Notes: generated by a model from the sequence alone, not told the origin. A stretch of DNA of 64,000 nt from Phascolomyces articulosus (GCA_025677815.1 JAIXMP010000049.1:1-64000); one strand, 5' to 3'; counted from the first letter of the stretch, positions 37,738 to 51,508 are shown. A program made the numbers and translations.

Positions 37738-40081
37738 TTTTTTATATTTATAAAAATGAACAAGGAGCGGTGAAAGGAACAGTGGCTGGTGCGGTATTAT
37801 CTTATTCATAACAGCGGTGTTAATCTGTTGTTAACCAGGTCCCAAAGGTCTTCAAAAAAAAAAATTGAAGGAAATCTCAGCATATTCAAAGTAAACACCA
37901 AAACATCTTGTGAGATATCATTGGTATTTATCTATTGGATGAGAGTACTAAATCCAACCCACTCTATTATTCTATTTACCATTTTCTACTCCATATCGAA
38001 AATTCTGATATGATGGTTTTGTTATTGCTGTTGTTTGCATAAAATTTATTTTTCGACAAAACGAATGGTGAGAGAATAATGGAGGAGGAATATTGAAGGT
38101 AAGTCGAAAGGAACATATATATATAATAAGTTTAAATGATAATCATATAGACCGGACGCGTAAAAGAAAAGGTACATGATATGGAGAGTAGTAGTTTAAT
38201 GTATCTTTTCTTCTGTCAGTAGCTAGGATATTATTCTAATTATACAGATCATCCTATTTTCGTTGTTGTGTTAGTGATGGTGAATTGTACCCCGCTTTTT
38301 GCAATTAGGGATTCTCACCCAAAAAAAAAAAATAGTTGCGAAAAGACTCTGCTAAAGGTGGGAGTAGCTACATGGTTAGCTCTATATGGCCCCATTTAGA
38401 TGTTACTAACTCCTATTGACATTGATATATTTTTGTAATTACGCACTATATATTCCTCATCTAGCTAACAATTTTCTAGTAAATATGGTTGATTGATTGA
38501 TCCGGAGAGAGCTAACTATAACAAATATTTGCTGTAATTTTCAACTTGTAGTATTACAGTGCAAGTATCTGGAGTCCAAAAAGCGAAGAATCTATTATGG
38601 TAATAATAGTGTTGGTAGGTGTAATATAGAAGGATGGATGGAATGAAATAATACATACATGTTAATTGATGATGTTGAGGATTCGGTACTCATAATGCAT
38701 TACAAGAATGAATAGCAGACACGTGATGTGCCCTCAGCGATGTTTGATGAGGGGAGGGGGCGCGTTGAAGCAGTCAAAGGTAGTATGATTTGATGGAACC
38801 AATTGAAATTTTGACTATCTTCTTGATAATACGTAGGATGATATCTTCTGTAAGGTAATATATTATTATTATTTTTATCCATATCACTGTTCCATAAGTT
38901 GATATGATGGGATTGAGATAGGATGAGCTTATTGTTTTGTTGGCCATTAGATTCAATCGAAAGAATTTAGAAAATGCACCAATTGGTTGTATGACAAAAA
39001 TGAATTCTCATGTTATTAAAAGGAACTTGTTGAAGAGAAGAAAAAAAAACCATCATCAGGTTTCACAAAAAAGGATAGATGATATATGTATGGTGATTCA
39101 AAGATGCATATATAAATAATGTATCTCAGAGGAGATCAAATAACAAGGACGATCTATTGAAAAAAAAAATGGTTTGCAATAATGCCCAATTCTATTTGTG
39201 AGTTTTGGAAACATGCTGTAATTAAGGTAATAGAATTTTAAAATTGCTATATATAGAATAGTTACAGGTCTGCTCTGATATTGTAGTCTCTTCATTTGTT
39301 ATTAAAAGGAGCTACCAACCATTATGAAGCTATTATATGGTATCTTTTTTTTAACGAGACTGTAAGATGGATAAGGAAACTTCAGCTTCTGTTGTATTAT
39401 GTATTATGGTTTGTACAATTTCTTCCATTGCGATCTTCACTTCAAGTCAGAAGTATTTTTTCTTTCTATATACGCGTATAACACTGAAAGACATGATTTT
39501 TGGTTGAGTGGTGTGTAAAGTATAAGTTTTCTACGTTAAACTGCATGAAACATAATATTCACTACATGCTTAAATGTAATACGTACATTTTTATTTTTGT
39601 CACACATTGCTCTCTGAATATGGATATTAAATGCCATTGATAATAAACATCTTGCCATTAAATAAAAAAGAAAATGTGTATATATACAATGCTCTCTTGC
39701 ATCATGTATAACATTTAATTATATATATCAGTATATACAAAATACTCCTTTGGAGTGATCTTCTGGTCAAGTTCAACAACTTAAAAAAACCTTTGATTCA
39801 TACGTATTCTTTTCTGGTAGCTATTATATCTCACACATCACTATCTTGTTAATATCTAAAAAAGATATCCAAAAAGTTCATAGTAAACAAATGAATAGAA
39901 AAAAAAACATGTTCCTCGTTAAATTCATCTTCTCCCCCTTTAATTTCAACACAATATTAATTCTATAATAGTTTCTCAGTAATAATTATTTCAAAATGAA
40001 AATGACAACATGATATGTATATTATTCGAATTGATAACAATAATAATAATAATAAAAATAATAATAGGTAATTATAAGAGG

Positions 40082-40121
<40 letters not shown>

Positions 40122-40558
40122 ATACACACACACACTCACACAAAAACTATTTTGTTCCCAATCCTATCAAACATGTTAAGAAAATAACATGAATTGAATG
40201 AATCACAATAATAATAATAAAAAAGGGTAAAATAGAAAGTGTGGATGGATGGCGGAGAGGGGGGAATTATCTAAAAAGAAAAAAGGGTACAATTTTTTTT
40301 ATATTTATACACACCCAAAAGAAGAAAAAGTAAAAAAGGATATACAAAATTGGTGTTTGTTTTTTGAAAAAAAAAAATTCTGGGGAGGTGAGGGGAAAGA
40401 GAATGAGTATAATAAATATATATATATTTATATTTATATATTTTGAATCATATTTTTTTTTTGGTTTCAAATATTCTTACCAACAAATATGAAAGAAAGA
40501 GTAAAAGGGTATACAAAAAATAGGTACAATAAAAAAAAAGGGAGTTTTTTTTTCTCTT
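37738..40558. other. Intergenic, no gene seen
   Basis: Nearly 2.8 kb of AT-rich DNA between uL29m and the Sec2-like gene. It contains homopolymers, the TA microsatellite listed separately and scattered short ORFs of up to 65 codons without coding bias. No tRNA B-box or other RNA signature was found. Confidence 0.55.
40085..40118. repeat. (TA)n microsatellite
   Basis: About 17 uninterrupted TA units, followed by a short CA run. Confidence 0.9.
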
Positions 40559-42145
40559 TTAATGAACAATCACAATTTGTCCTGGTCCAACAATACCTTG
40601 AACATCCGTGACACTGACTACACTTCCAGAATCACTATTATTTCCAGAATGTTCCAAGACCAAACTTTCTCGTTTTGAAGATCTTGAACGTCGTTTATGA
40701 TTCGAAGTTGAAGGAGATCGTTTAGAGGATGAAATACCTTGAAGTGGATCATTATCAAATAATGACATACTACCCACCTTGGCCAATCCCATACGTCGTC
40801 GATAATGTTGACATTGTTTAAACATGTGTAAGACAGGTGAATTTTGCATCAATCCTTGACGTAAATGAGACATGAAACTATAAAAGTCACATACAGCTAC
40901 AATACGATCACGACAGAATCGATCAATGGGTAACCAAGGGGCTGGTTTCTTTTGTTGTTGTTGTTGTTGATAGAGACTACCCACATTTTGATTGGGATGT
41001 TGTAATCGCATACGGAATTCACATATACGTAACATACCACAACATGTACATTTGGTTTTAGGGGCAGATGCTTGTTGTTGTTGAATTGCAGCTGCAGAGG
41101 CAGAAGATGTGGTACTGATATGACTTGTAGCAGGAGATGAAGATGCCGATGAAGAAAACGCGGTATTGTTATTAGAAGAATTCCAATTTTGAATTTCACA
41201 TCGATTGGATACAATGGCATCCGTTAATTTTCGTTTAAACCAAGGTGATTTCCACCATGAAGAACCACCTGTTTGGAATAAACATGGATCCACATCTTCT
41301 GCAATCACACGTTTCATAAAAGGTGTCGTGGGCATAGCATGTAAAGCTGTTGCTGTGGCGGATGAAGAAGTAGACATCGCATTTGTTGTTGTCGTCGTCG
41401 TCAAAGCCTTGATATGATGTTGGAATTCATCAAATACAACACCATCAATACGTACTGTTTTACTAATAGGACCTCCTAATGACAATATACTTTCATCTTC
41501 TGAAAGTGGAACCAAGGGAGATGTAGGGGATGCAAGACGTAAAGAAGAATGTCGCATCATTGTATTCCTTGATCGTGGTAACACCGTATCAAAATCATCT
41601 TGACGATATCGACCCAAACGTTCTGTGGCAGTAGCACTTTGATTGACAGCTGCATCTAATTCTACCAATTGTTCCTTGATATCTCTTAATCGTTCCTCTC
41701 GTGTATCCCAGGCTTGAAGTACACGTGTTAATTTTCCACCGGTTTCTCGATCCAAATGCACCAATCCTTCACGATCATTGACTTCATCCATCAAGATGGC
41801 ATTGAGTGTTTTGAATAAATCAGTCGTCACTTCTTGAATATCTTCTTCCAAAGAATCTTTGACTTGTTCAATACTATAGCGGAGCTGTTCTTCTTCGGAT
41901 AATGCCGATGCAAGCGAACTCAGATCGCGTTTCATGTATGCTTTTTGTTCAATTTGTTGATCTAATTGAGCCAATAATTGACGACAGTTACTACAAAAGG
42001 CACCATGATCGGTCGTTGGTAAGGGAACGGAAGAGATGGGTCTTGTAGTAGTAGTAGTTGTAGTAGGTTCCACCAACGGCGTGCTTGTTGGATCGTTGGC
42101 TGATGGCGGAGTTCCTAATGCTGTAGATGGTGTTGTACCTGTAGG

Positions 42146-42176
<31 letters not shown>

Positions 42177-43238
42177 GAATGATGAAGTAAATCAGTACTA
42201 CTTCTTCCACCATCTGTAGAAGGCATACGTGTCATGGAAGAAACCGAAGTATTCGTTGAAAAAGTACCACCACTCGTACTACTACGTCCACCTGTACTTT
42301 CAGCTTGAAGTGAATCTACATCGGTATGACGAGAAATCTCGGATCCATCTACAGAGGATTCAAGACCTTCCATAAGATTGACAGGTTGTTCTGAATGATG
42401 TGTCCAAGGTGATACACGGAATGAAATAGGAACTATCGGCGTACTCGTTGTTGTTCCAGTACTTGCTGTATGAGTAGCAGCTCCTGCAGCAACAACAGCA
42501 TCAGCAGGACCCACGGCCCCACTCCTACTTCCGACCACCACACCTGAAGAAGAAGCTGCATATTCTTCTTGTTTACGCCATTCATTGGTAGCAGCTGCTC
42601 TTCTTTCCAATTCACCTTCTTCTAAATCATCTGTTTCTGGAAAATCATCTTCCGTCACAACAGCAGGTGTGGCTGTCGTTTGTTGTGCTTGACGTAAAAA
42701 GTTTAAAGCCAATGATAAATTATTTTCATAACCAGGTTGTTCTCCTTGTTCATAATCCGAGATCAAGACAATAGCTTCTTTACTATTAAATTCGAGTTTT
42801 TGTAATTTTTTCGAAAGGTGATGAATATATTGATCTTTTTGTGATAATCCAACAAGCCAATCATGACGATCATGTTCATATTTTCGATGAATGGTCTAAT
42901 CATCATCATTATTATAATAATATAAATAAATATAAAAAAAACAATGAGTCTCTCTCTATATTCATAAACACTTTTTTTTTTAATAAGACACAACTTACCG
43001 ATAAATCCGTTTCTAAGTCAAGTACTCTTCCTTCTAGTTTAGCAATAATATCTTGTGCTTGTAATAAGAATGGTAATACATCGTCTTCTGAGAAATCGTC
43101 CATACCACCACTTGTTCCTTCCATGGTACCGAATTGTAAATCGTCCAAAGTAGAAACAAGAAGGTCGTCTTCTTCTGTTGTAAGAGGTTGATGTTGATGT
43201 TCTGAAAGAGGAAAAATACCCTCACTACTCACTTGCAT
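40559..43238 (-). CDS. Sec2/Rabin8-type Rab guanine-nucleotide exchange factor
   Basis: Two exons, 43238-42999 and 42895-40559, give 858 aa. The donor is GTAAGT after DLETDLS and the acceptor TAG precedes TIHRKYEHDR. A coiled-coil runs through residues ~70-120 and again at about 385-500. EDIQEVTTDLFKTLNAILMD near 437 corresponds to the E-x-LT-x-LF-x-EAN core of Sec2/Rabin8 that activates the exocytic Rab. Near 697-760, CTCCGMLRICEFRMRL and DRFCRDRIVAVCDFYSFMSH match the conserved C-terminal module of Rabin8/GRAB and fungal Sec2. Between these lie Thr/Ser-rich spacers, a Gln tract and two CxxC-like pairs. It would activate a Sec4/Rab8 GTPase on secretory vesicles for polarised tip growth. The identification rests on pattern memory of divergent coils, supported by the second module. 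Confidence 0.75.
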
Positions 43239-44120
43239 TGAATTGGAATTTTAAAAAAAGTGGAGTAATGTGTTATATTAAAAGAGTATATGTATAATCA
43301 GGGTATGAAAAAAAAAAAAAAAGATAATAGAAAAAAAAAAAAAAGAGTGAAAAAAAAGGCTGGGTTTCTGCACCCGATTTTCAGGTGGGTAAAAAAAAAA
43401 AGAGAGAGAGAGAGAGAGAGGTACAGGCATTAGGTGGCACATATCATCATCATCACATAGATAGATATATATAAAACTTTAGAATCTATAAACATAGACG
43501 CACAACAACAAATTAAGGAACCATCTATTATTTTTTTTCACAAGATAAATATATACTAAATGGTCTTGGATTATTATATTAATCTATATATATGGAGTTG
43601 CTTATTGCCAAGCAAAAATGGATGGATATTTTTCACAAGATAAAAAAGAAAATAATAAAGTTGATAAATAGTAAATCCGAGTTTTTATTATTTCAAGATG
43701 ATCCCCTCTCCTATACATGTCTTATCAAACAAACAAAACTTATCGTCTGTGTGATTTAAAGAGTGGCAAGGTATAAACAAAGGGGCGTTTATGAAGAAGA
43801 GGAGGAAGAAAGAAGAGAAGAAGAAGAACAAGAAGAACAAGAGATAAAGGGTTTAAAAAGAAGAAAAAGAAGAGAGGAGTGTGTGTATATGTGTGTATGT
43901 TTTTAAGGGTAAAGAAGATGAATAACAGACAGAAACAATTACATACAAAAAAAAAACCCGATCAAATTCTTTTTTTTTTGGGGGGGGAGGAGAAGGAGGA
44001 GAAGAGAGGAGCAAGTTGTGGAAAACGGAGTTCTTTTTTTGGAAATAAAGTGACACAAATGTAAGGTGGGTTTTTTTTTCCATCCAGTCAAGTCAAGCCT
44101 TGGCTTTAACAACATTTAAC

Positions 44121-44125
44121 TTACA

Positions 44126-44157
<32 letters not shown>

Positions 44158-44160
44158 TAC
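44121..44160. repeat. (CA)n microsatellite
   Basis: About 18 CA units with two TA interruptions, 170-210 nt upstream of the wall-protein ATG. Length is likely polymorphic. Confidence 0.9.
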
Positions 44161-44202
44161 AGTAATTCAACAACAACAACAACAGTAACTGAAGGGTACG
44201 AG

Positions 44203-44210
44203 TATAAATA
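44203..44210 (+). promoter_or_regulatory. TATA box of the wall-protein gene
   Basis: TATAAATA 125 nt before the ATG at 44328, followed by a long CT/T-rich leader, a layout common in strongly expressed fungal genes. Confidence 0.5.
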
Positions 44211-44327
44211 TCAGGTTTCAAAGATGAAATTTTACTTCTTTTCTTCTTTCTTACTCCTCTCACTTTTTTAATTTTCGTTCTTAAAAAACACTTTCCTTCC
44301 CTTTCCCTAACTCTTTTATAAAAAAAC

Positions 44328-45198
44328 ATGAAGTCTATTGTTGCTGCCATTGCTGCTCTTGCCGTTGTTGCTGTCTCGGCTCAAGAAAACATTATCTCTG
44401 TTACTTCTCCTTTGAGCGGTACCGTTTACCACGCTGGTCAAAATGCCATCTTCACCTGGTAAATATATCATTCTTTTTTTTTTATAAAGTAATTCCATCA
44501 TGATATATGATTTATTTTATATATGTGAATCTAAATTTTATATTATTAGGATTAACCCTACCGTGGAAACTATCTCTCAAATTGTTCTTTCCAATGGTCC
44601 TTCTACTGCTCTTCAACCCGTCATGACCATTGCTCAAAACGTCGATGCTACTGCCGGTTCTTATACTTGGTCTGTCCCTGCTGATATCACTCCTGGTGCT
44701 GACTGTAAGTGATAATCAATCTTGTAACATCAAAAAAAAAAAAAAAAGTTATTCAAAATACTAAATCATTATATATGTATATTAGATGCTCTTCAATTCG
44801 GTACTTCTCCCAACGTTGCCTATGCTGGTCCTTTCAGCATCCAAGCTGGTGATGGCACTGCTTGTAAGTATAAATAAGAATGGATATTATGAAAAAAAGA
44901 GAAAGAGAGTGATAGATAGACTTACATATATATATATTATAATATAGCCAACTCCTCTTCTTCTGCTGCTCCATCCCCATCTGCTTCTGCATCTGCATCT
45001 GCCTCTGCTTCAGCTTCTGCCTCTGCCTCTGCCTCTGCCTCTGCTTCCCAAAATGCTTCTTCTTCTTCCAAGCCTGCTACTTCTAGCTCTGGTGCTGATG
45101 CTCAAGAATCTACTGATGAAAGTGCAGCTGTCAAGTCTCAACCTGCTGCTCTTGCTGCTCTTGCTATTGCTGGTGTTGCTGCCGTTGCCATGGTTTAA
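44328..45198 (+). CDS. GPI-anchored Ser/Ala-rich wall protein, Kre9/Knh1-like
   Basis: Four exons, 44328-44458, 44550-44704, 44786-44863 and 44948-45198, give 204 aa. The signal peptide MKSIVAAIAALAVVAVSA ends at AQE. Residues ~23-115 form one Kre9/Knh1-type beta-sandwich (ISVTSPLSGTVYHAGQNAIF, then TWINPT…QIVLSNGP, SYTWSVPADITPG, GPFSIQ), a domain found in many fungal GPI-anchored membrane or wall proteins. It is followed by a Ser-rich stalk with about eleven Ser-Ala repeats, likely O-mannosylated, and a hydrophobic end (AALAALAIAGVAAVAMV), a typical GPI-attachment signal. Codon use is cleaner and more C-ending than in neighbours, which suggests high expression. Likely role: cell-wall glucan assembly or surface structure; the exact function is not known. 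Confidence 0.88.
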
Positions 45199-48100
45199 AA
45201 TAATTACACCCAATTCTTTTAATAATAATAATATATATCGCACAACAATATATAAAAACCTTCATCTTTTTTTTTTCTTTTGTAAAACTTATTCTTCTAC
45301 TATATTAATGTAATATGCCTCACTTTTTTAATTTACAAAAGAAATCTCTCTCTCTCTCTCTCTTCCTTTTCTTAAACCTTTACAATTTATTTTCTTCATC
45401 TATACGAAATGTTATAATAATATAATAAAAAAAAATCGTAACTCTTTTTATATATATATATACATAATTATTTGAGACAAAGGAAATGAATATTTATAAA
45501 GTGTAGTACAGGATTGAAATAAATTAGCCAAATTTGTGAATGATGATATTTTGTACAACTTGTTGAAAAAAAAAACCTCTTCTTTTTTTGAACAATAAAT
45601 CATTTTTTTGGTTGTTATTTTTTTCAACCAAAAGAGCGTGTGTAAATGATATCAAGTACAGAAACTTGAGAAAGAAAAATATTTTTTTTCAGAGTCAGTA
45701 ATATAATAATATATGTACCCAGGATCGCCCGTACGCGTAACATTCAAATAAAAATAAACCCGTGCGCAGATCCCCATTTTTATATATAGGATGAATATGG
45801 ATAAAATAAACCTATAGAAAAGAGAGAAATCTTACTTATTAAGTATGAATTATAAAAAAGTAGGAAGCGTCGATGTTCTTCGTTGTCGTTGAATAAGTTT
45901 GAATAAATAATAATAATAATAATAAAAAGGGTCTGTGCACTACATGAAATCAAAAATACTATTTAGTACGCTTGAATTCTTATATGAAACAAGCTTTTTT
46001 TTTTAATTTCCCTTATAAAACTTTGAGAGTATATATATATATATATAATATTTATGCACACTAAAATCATTTTTAGTGCGAATCCATGAAATGGAAAAGT
46101 TTGTTTGCGAAAAAAAAAAAGGTGTAATACGTTTCTTAGTGATATGTCCGTGGTAATAAAATAATTATTATTATTATATAAAGGGTTAATAGGAACCTTA
46201 TATATAAAAAAAAAACTCCACTCTTTCTTTTTTCTCTCATATCTATTAACTTCTCCCCATATTACACCTGAGATACATCATTTATTCATTGATTCATTCA
46301 TTATTAAGATGATAATATATTCTGGCGTAACCTTGAACATTAAGAAAGAAGCAAGACCATTCCTTAAAAGATACCTTTGTACAAAAATTTACACATGGCA
46401 ATTTGTTTTTGTGTATATATCTTTTCTAACTTGGCCTGGACTCTTTTTTTTTTTTCCCTCTCAAAAGTCGTTCAATGTCCGATCTAATAAGGAAACTTTC
46501 TCCGTTTTATGAAACCAACCTCTTTTTGAATCAATCGAAAAAGACTCCATCATACGATATATAAATAAATAAATAAATGAATAAAGATGTGTAATAGTCC
46601 CTTATCGTTTATAAGTAAAAAAAAAAAAAGGAGAGGAGGGTGGGAGCAAAAATAAAGACAATAGGATTTTCCATTTTGCATAAAAGTAAGATGACAGCTG
46701 ACCTATAACTATTAATACCTTTTGGTTTACAAAAAGATAAAGAAACAAATTCATCGACTAAAAACGATGTTACTTGAACGCGTTTTTTTTTTCTTAATGA
46801 TGTGAAAATGATTAGGAATTATCTTCTCCCCCCCCAATCGATCTGAAACAAAATTCAAAAGGTCTTTTTTAAAGAATTATTGTACTATCAAGATTTTCGA
46901 AACCAACGTCTTTCAACTTCCTGTTTTGGTTTTATTTCTTAGTATGTAAGTGAATTGTGGTACAAAAACTAAAATTGCTTTAAATGTGTGTGTACACTAT
47001 GAAACCAAAAGGATATATAAACTTAAATAGTGATAAAGAGAAAAAAGGTAGCATGCAATGAAAGTCTTTGTTTGGAAAATACCACGCGTTTTTTTTTCAA
47101 CTTTTAGGATACAAGTATGTATGGTTGGCGTTATTGATTATATTAGTAGTAGTAGTAGTATATACACCAATACGATTGGAAATAATGACTACAGAAAATT
47201 TCCCAAAAGATAAAAAAAAATCATTTTTCATCCACCGCCTTTTCTTTAACAGCGGCCCGATGGTTTTTTCATCTTTACATTTTACTTACTGTTTGTTGTT
47301 TATCCACTTTTTTTATGCAGTGGAATCGCATGATTGCCAAGTCTTTTTTCTTATTTTATTTTATTTTCCCGCCCTACATAACAATGCATCGGAAACCAAA
47401 GGTGCTTTTTTTTGGGGGGAGAAAGAAGACAATCTATATATATAGAATGAATGAGAGAGAGAGAGAGAGAGAGGAAATTACCGAATGTAAAAATTTATCC
47501 GTCATTTCTATCAAATCATGGTCATTGTATATAGTGTCATAAAGAGAGATATACATAAAAACAAGCTCTGGATATGTTATTATAGTATCAACCATCACCA
47601 CTATATATATAGACAACTTCATGTGATAGATTTTTCTTGGCTTATTGTCTATTCTAATAAGAAAACTGTCATTTGTATTTGGATAGAAACTAAAAATATA
47701 TATAGAGTATCATCGGATATGGGAAGAAAGAAATTCGGAAGCATGTCCGAATGATCAATGCACACACACATAAAAAAAACAATGGTTTGTTTTTATATAT
47801 TTTAGTGTGTGAAAAGAAAAATTTTAATTTTAGTGTACGTGTATCTACATTAACATTCATCAATGGTTGAGCACTATTTTTTCTTTGGTTTAGTGTATTC
47901 ATTCACTATCTTTTTAGTGTGTAGAAATTACTCATAAATTTCATCGTACTTGACATTCATCATCATTTCATTTTTTTTTTTAAAAAAAAAAAGATTCATT
48001 TGAATGGAATAATATATACAATAATCGGCTTTGATTACGTTTATGAACAGTTGTTTGCAACACAAAGGCATTACATGACGTTCATCGATTAAACGGGAAA

Positions 48101-49247
48101 AAAAGAAATACAGAAATAGAAGAATAATCCATACTTTTTGGCGTATTTTTTTTTCTTCTTCTTCAACAAACAAACAAACAATGATGTAATTATTTTTAGC
48201 TTTCTATACTTATTACCTAATGGTAGCCTCTTTTTTGTTTTATTTATAGTAATTTATGGTAGTATATATCGTCATTCATTATCTGTTTTTTATAACACAT
48301 TCTCAACATTAACAAACAGCAATCTATTAAAGAAAAATGTACGTAGAGGTTTGAGATTTTCCATAAAATATTAAAAATAGTTTTATTTCATCCTATGTAC
48401 AATGATCTGATCAACAACAACAAAAACAACATCTTTTTGTTCGTTATATAAACAAATAGAGAATCTTTTTCAAATAAAAAATGTTTAAACACAATCTTGA
48501 AAGGATTAGCATGACTCTATACAAATGATTAATTAACTTAATCTTTGAAACATACTTTTAATCATAGAGACTAGACATAAAGATTCTGTTATCATAACGT
48601 TTTTAGAAATTTCTATTTATATATCCATAGGAAACAACCCAAGCGAAAAACATGATGTATACTTAATTGAATGTCTAAGAAAGACAGATGGTTTTTTTTA
48701 CAAGTACTCAATCAGTTTTTCTTTTTGATTTAAAAATATCGTTATTATCTATTTGTATTAAACAAGAACTGTCAAAAATAAAGTCAAAACTCCTTTAGTG
48801 TTTCAAAACTTTGGAATGAAGTGGGCGTCCGTGGTTCATGCAGCATATAACACGTGATAACCTTCTTTTTTATTTTTATCTACTTTTTTTTTTTTCAAGG
48901 AGAAAAAGAGGGGTCAATATCCCCCCTCCCCCAAAAAATAAAGTGATGCAGATAACCGTAAGGTTTGTAGAAATTGCCAAAAACCCCGGGGGCTATTGAG
49001 AATTATGATTGTGTGTTGGTAATCTACTCTACCTATCTAATATAGAAGTATGAGTTATTATGTTATGTTGAAGAAACTATCATCCTCCTTTTATAATCAT
49101 TTCTTATCATTTTCAATGGTTTCATCTAGATTCTCCTAGTTACTAATTAGATCTAGGTATTCAACAAAGTAGCAGTTGATAATTTTACCAAACCTTTTGT
49201 TGTTATTACATATATATATATATAAATGAAAATTCTGCCTCATTGAT
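45199..49247. other. Gene-poor AT-rich region
   Basis: About 4 kb without a supportable gene. A (CT)n run lies near 45347-45363, AT-rich microsatellites are frequent, and many homopolymers above 8 nt occur. ORFs of up to 125 codons (e.g. 47068-47445) are Phe/Ile/Lys-rich translations of these runs. No RNA gene recognised. Confidence 0.55.
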
Positions 49248-49514
49248 CATGAATCAAAGACGTGAATTCAAGTTATTATGACGAGCAATTGTCCGTTTCT
49301 TCTAATCCCCTATTTAACTACAAGATGTTTATGTTGTTTTATGGTTAAATTATTCCTAGGCTTGACACCTCCCCCAAATTCAAAATCGCGTTGCTATGAT
49401 CGCATCAGAACGGATCATAATATGTTGATTTATTTAGGCCAACATAGCGCAACATTCTTCTCTTGCTCAGAAATAAGTCCAGGTAATCAATGGATTATAC
49501 ATAATACGGTAACT
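49248..49514 (-). repeat. Degenerate dispersed repeat, copy 2
   Basis: Reverse-oriented relative of 11586-11890, about 37.6 kb away. On + it starts TCATGAATCAAAGACGTGAA and ends near ATACGGTAACT. Its plus-strand ORF (49278-49649) is the antisense of the protein-like direction in copy 1, so it is not annotated as a gene. A stretch of some tens of bases in the middle of copy 1 is missing here. Confidence 0.6.
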
Positions 49515-51332
49515 CGTTCCATTGGTGCGGCCAAAATAATTACACTTACGTTTCTCAGATCCGATAGTTTTCTGTTCCTATTTTACCGTATTTTTGTAAC
49601 ATTCATCATTCATCAAGTTATTCCCATTTTCAGTATCTTTCATCTTTAGATCCTATTTAAATTCTACCAAAACTTTTGCAAGTCCTTTTTTCAATGGTGA
49701 ATAATTTATAGTGAGAATCAATGTATTTTTGATATTCTCGATAAACCTTTTCCGTCACATTTATATAGTGAATGATGGAAGTATTATCATCATCAGTACG
49801 ACTGGCTATATATTTAATGAGATACAGGATCAAATGACGTATAATGCTGCTTTGACAAGGGGATTGCCATTTTAGTCAATTGGATCTGTATATTCATTAA
49901 AAAAAACTACTGCTGTATATCCTATATATGCATCTCATACGAATCCATTTTTAAGATAATCTGATTCTCGGCTATTATATTCTTTACTTTTGTGGTATGG
50001 ATAAGAATTAAGATAGATGTAATGAAAAGAGAGATAGAGACAGAAGAAGTCTTGTGAGAATCGATATAGATTTATTATAATAGTAAAGATGATAATAAAA
50101 GTAAAGATAATTATACTCTAGTTTTACAAGTACAGTGTTAATATGTTTTCTTATCCATGCCACTTAATCGTTGACCATGGTAGTTTGTTATTATTACATT
50201 TATCAATTTGTAACCAAATAATAAAACTGTTTTGGGCGAAGGAACGGTAGAGAACAACCAGGACAATCACGTTCCTTCATTATTCCGATTACAGTGCATT
50301 AATGTAGTAGTTACTTTTTATTACTGAGAGCAGTTATAATATATTGGCATATCAAAAGAAAAAAAAAGTTACTATAACTAAAATAATAGATTCTACGTAT
50401 TATTATGGACCTTGATAATTACTCATTTTACTCATTCATATTGTTCCTTATCCGTTTTCTTGAAACCATTGGTACGAGTTCTGAACAACGTATTTTGACT
50501 AGTAGGATGGATAAATAATAATAAAAAATAGTAAATAATCGATCCAACTGAATCAATGCAAGAAGGCAGACCAAACGAGAGAGAAAAAAGAAAAAATCAA
50601 AGCATCCATACCAGATTTACACTGTTTTGGATTCATCTATCATGAACAAATCGAATCAATCACAAAGCATCGTAAGTGCCGTAAATATACAATCAAACCT
50701 CGTTTTTTGCAATACCTCGCTTTTAGCAACAAATTCCTAGGAACTGTTAAAAAACCATAATTTCTGTCTCTTACTATTATAGCCCAAAGGGCACAGTGTT
50801 AATTGAGAATTAAATAACCCCCCCATCTTTAAATAGAAAAACATAATGGATTTTGCAACTTGCAACTTGAAACCATAGATGACTACTTGCATCGTTATCC
50901 AGGGTGAAAAAACACCTTTAATATTTACTAACTATTGGCACATATTTTATTCTTTATTTCCTATAACGTTAACATAAAATAATAAAACTATCTTTAATAG
51001 ATAATTCATAATATCTCACCATTATAATACGTGTACACATTTTATTTCAAAAATATTATTAGAGAAAGTAGTCAATTTAAATTTTGTCTTCATAGAATAA
51101 AAATGACAAAGTATATAACAATAGAAACATCAGTGATACGTGTATTTTTATTCACATTTTATGATGGTCAAGTTTTTAACATGGGGTGCGTAGTATAGTA
51201 GATAGATATTATTATTGGGGATAAATTGGATTTGAGAAGAAAATTACACATGAAGGCTCTAATTATGAATCAGTATACTGCATCTGCATGGATGTTATAT
51301 GTTTTGAATACCTGGTAGCATATTCACTTTAG
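49515..51332. other. Gene-poor AT-rich region
   Basis: No gene seen. A perfect 9-bp inverted repeat (GAAGGAACG at 50238 and CGTTCCTTC at 50270) could form a hairpin with a 23-nt loop; no terminator or binding role can be assigned. Confidence 0.5.
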
Positions 51333-51508
51333 AAGAAAAAAAATATTCAGAATATATTCAAATGTTGGTATGTGCAAAATACCCTAAATTTGAATTTATC
51401 TCGAATATTTTTTTAATATCTTTTGAATATGCATACTTTTTGTATATATTTCGAATATTTTTGCCTTTTTAACAATGAAAAATATCCAGGATATATTCAA
51501 AAGATATT
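51333..51508. repeat. Nested direct and inverted repeats (fold-back element)
   Basis: A perfect 16-bp inverted repeat, AATATCTTTTGAATAT at 51415-51430 and its complement at 51493-51508, is 62 nt apart. A related direct repeat pairs GAAAAAAAATATTCAGAATA at 51333 with GAAAAATATCCAGGATAT at 51477, and TCGAATATTTTT occurs twice (51401, 51451). Together they form a small fold-back structure such as a MITE remnant. Confidence 0.55.

Larger units (their letters stand above)
43239..44327. other. Divergent promoter region, Sec2-like / Kre9-like
   Basis: Shared upstream region of the minus-strand Sec2-like gene and the plus-strand wall-protein gene. It is unusually rich in purine runs on + (GAAGAAGAGG-type, 43790-43880), long A and T homopolymers, a (GA)n at about 43401-43420 and the CA repeat listed separately. 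No gene seen. Confidence 0.6.

Noticed and set aside
42912..43238. 108-aa stand-alone protein upstream of the Sec2-like gene
   Set aside because: Its first 80 codons are exon 1 of that gene, ending at a clean GTAAGT. The rest is intron readthrough.
44121..44160. CRISPR or regulatory array
   Set aside because: Simple CA microsatellite. No spacer-repeat structure exists anywhere in the window.
47068..47445. 125-codon ORF rich in Phe/Ile/Val
   Set aside because: Translation of T-rich DNA with homopolymers, no ATG context, motif or splice support.
49278..49649. 123-codon plus-strand ORF
   Set aside because: It is the antisense of the dispersed repeat whose protein-like direction is the other strand, and it ends in hydrophobic AT-rich codons.
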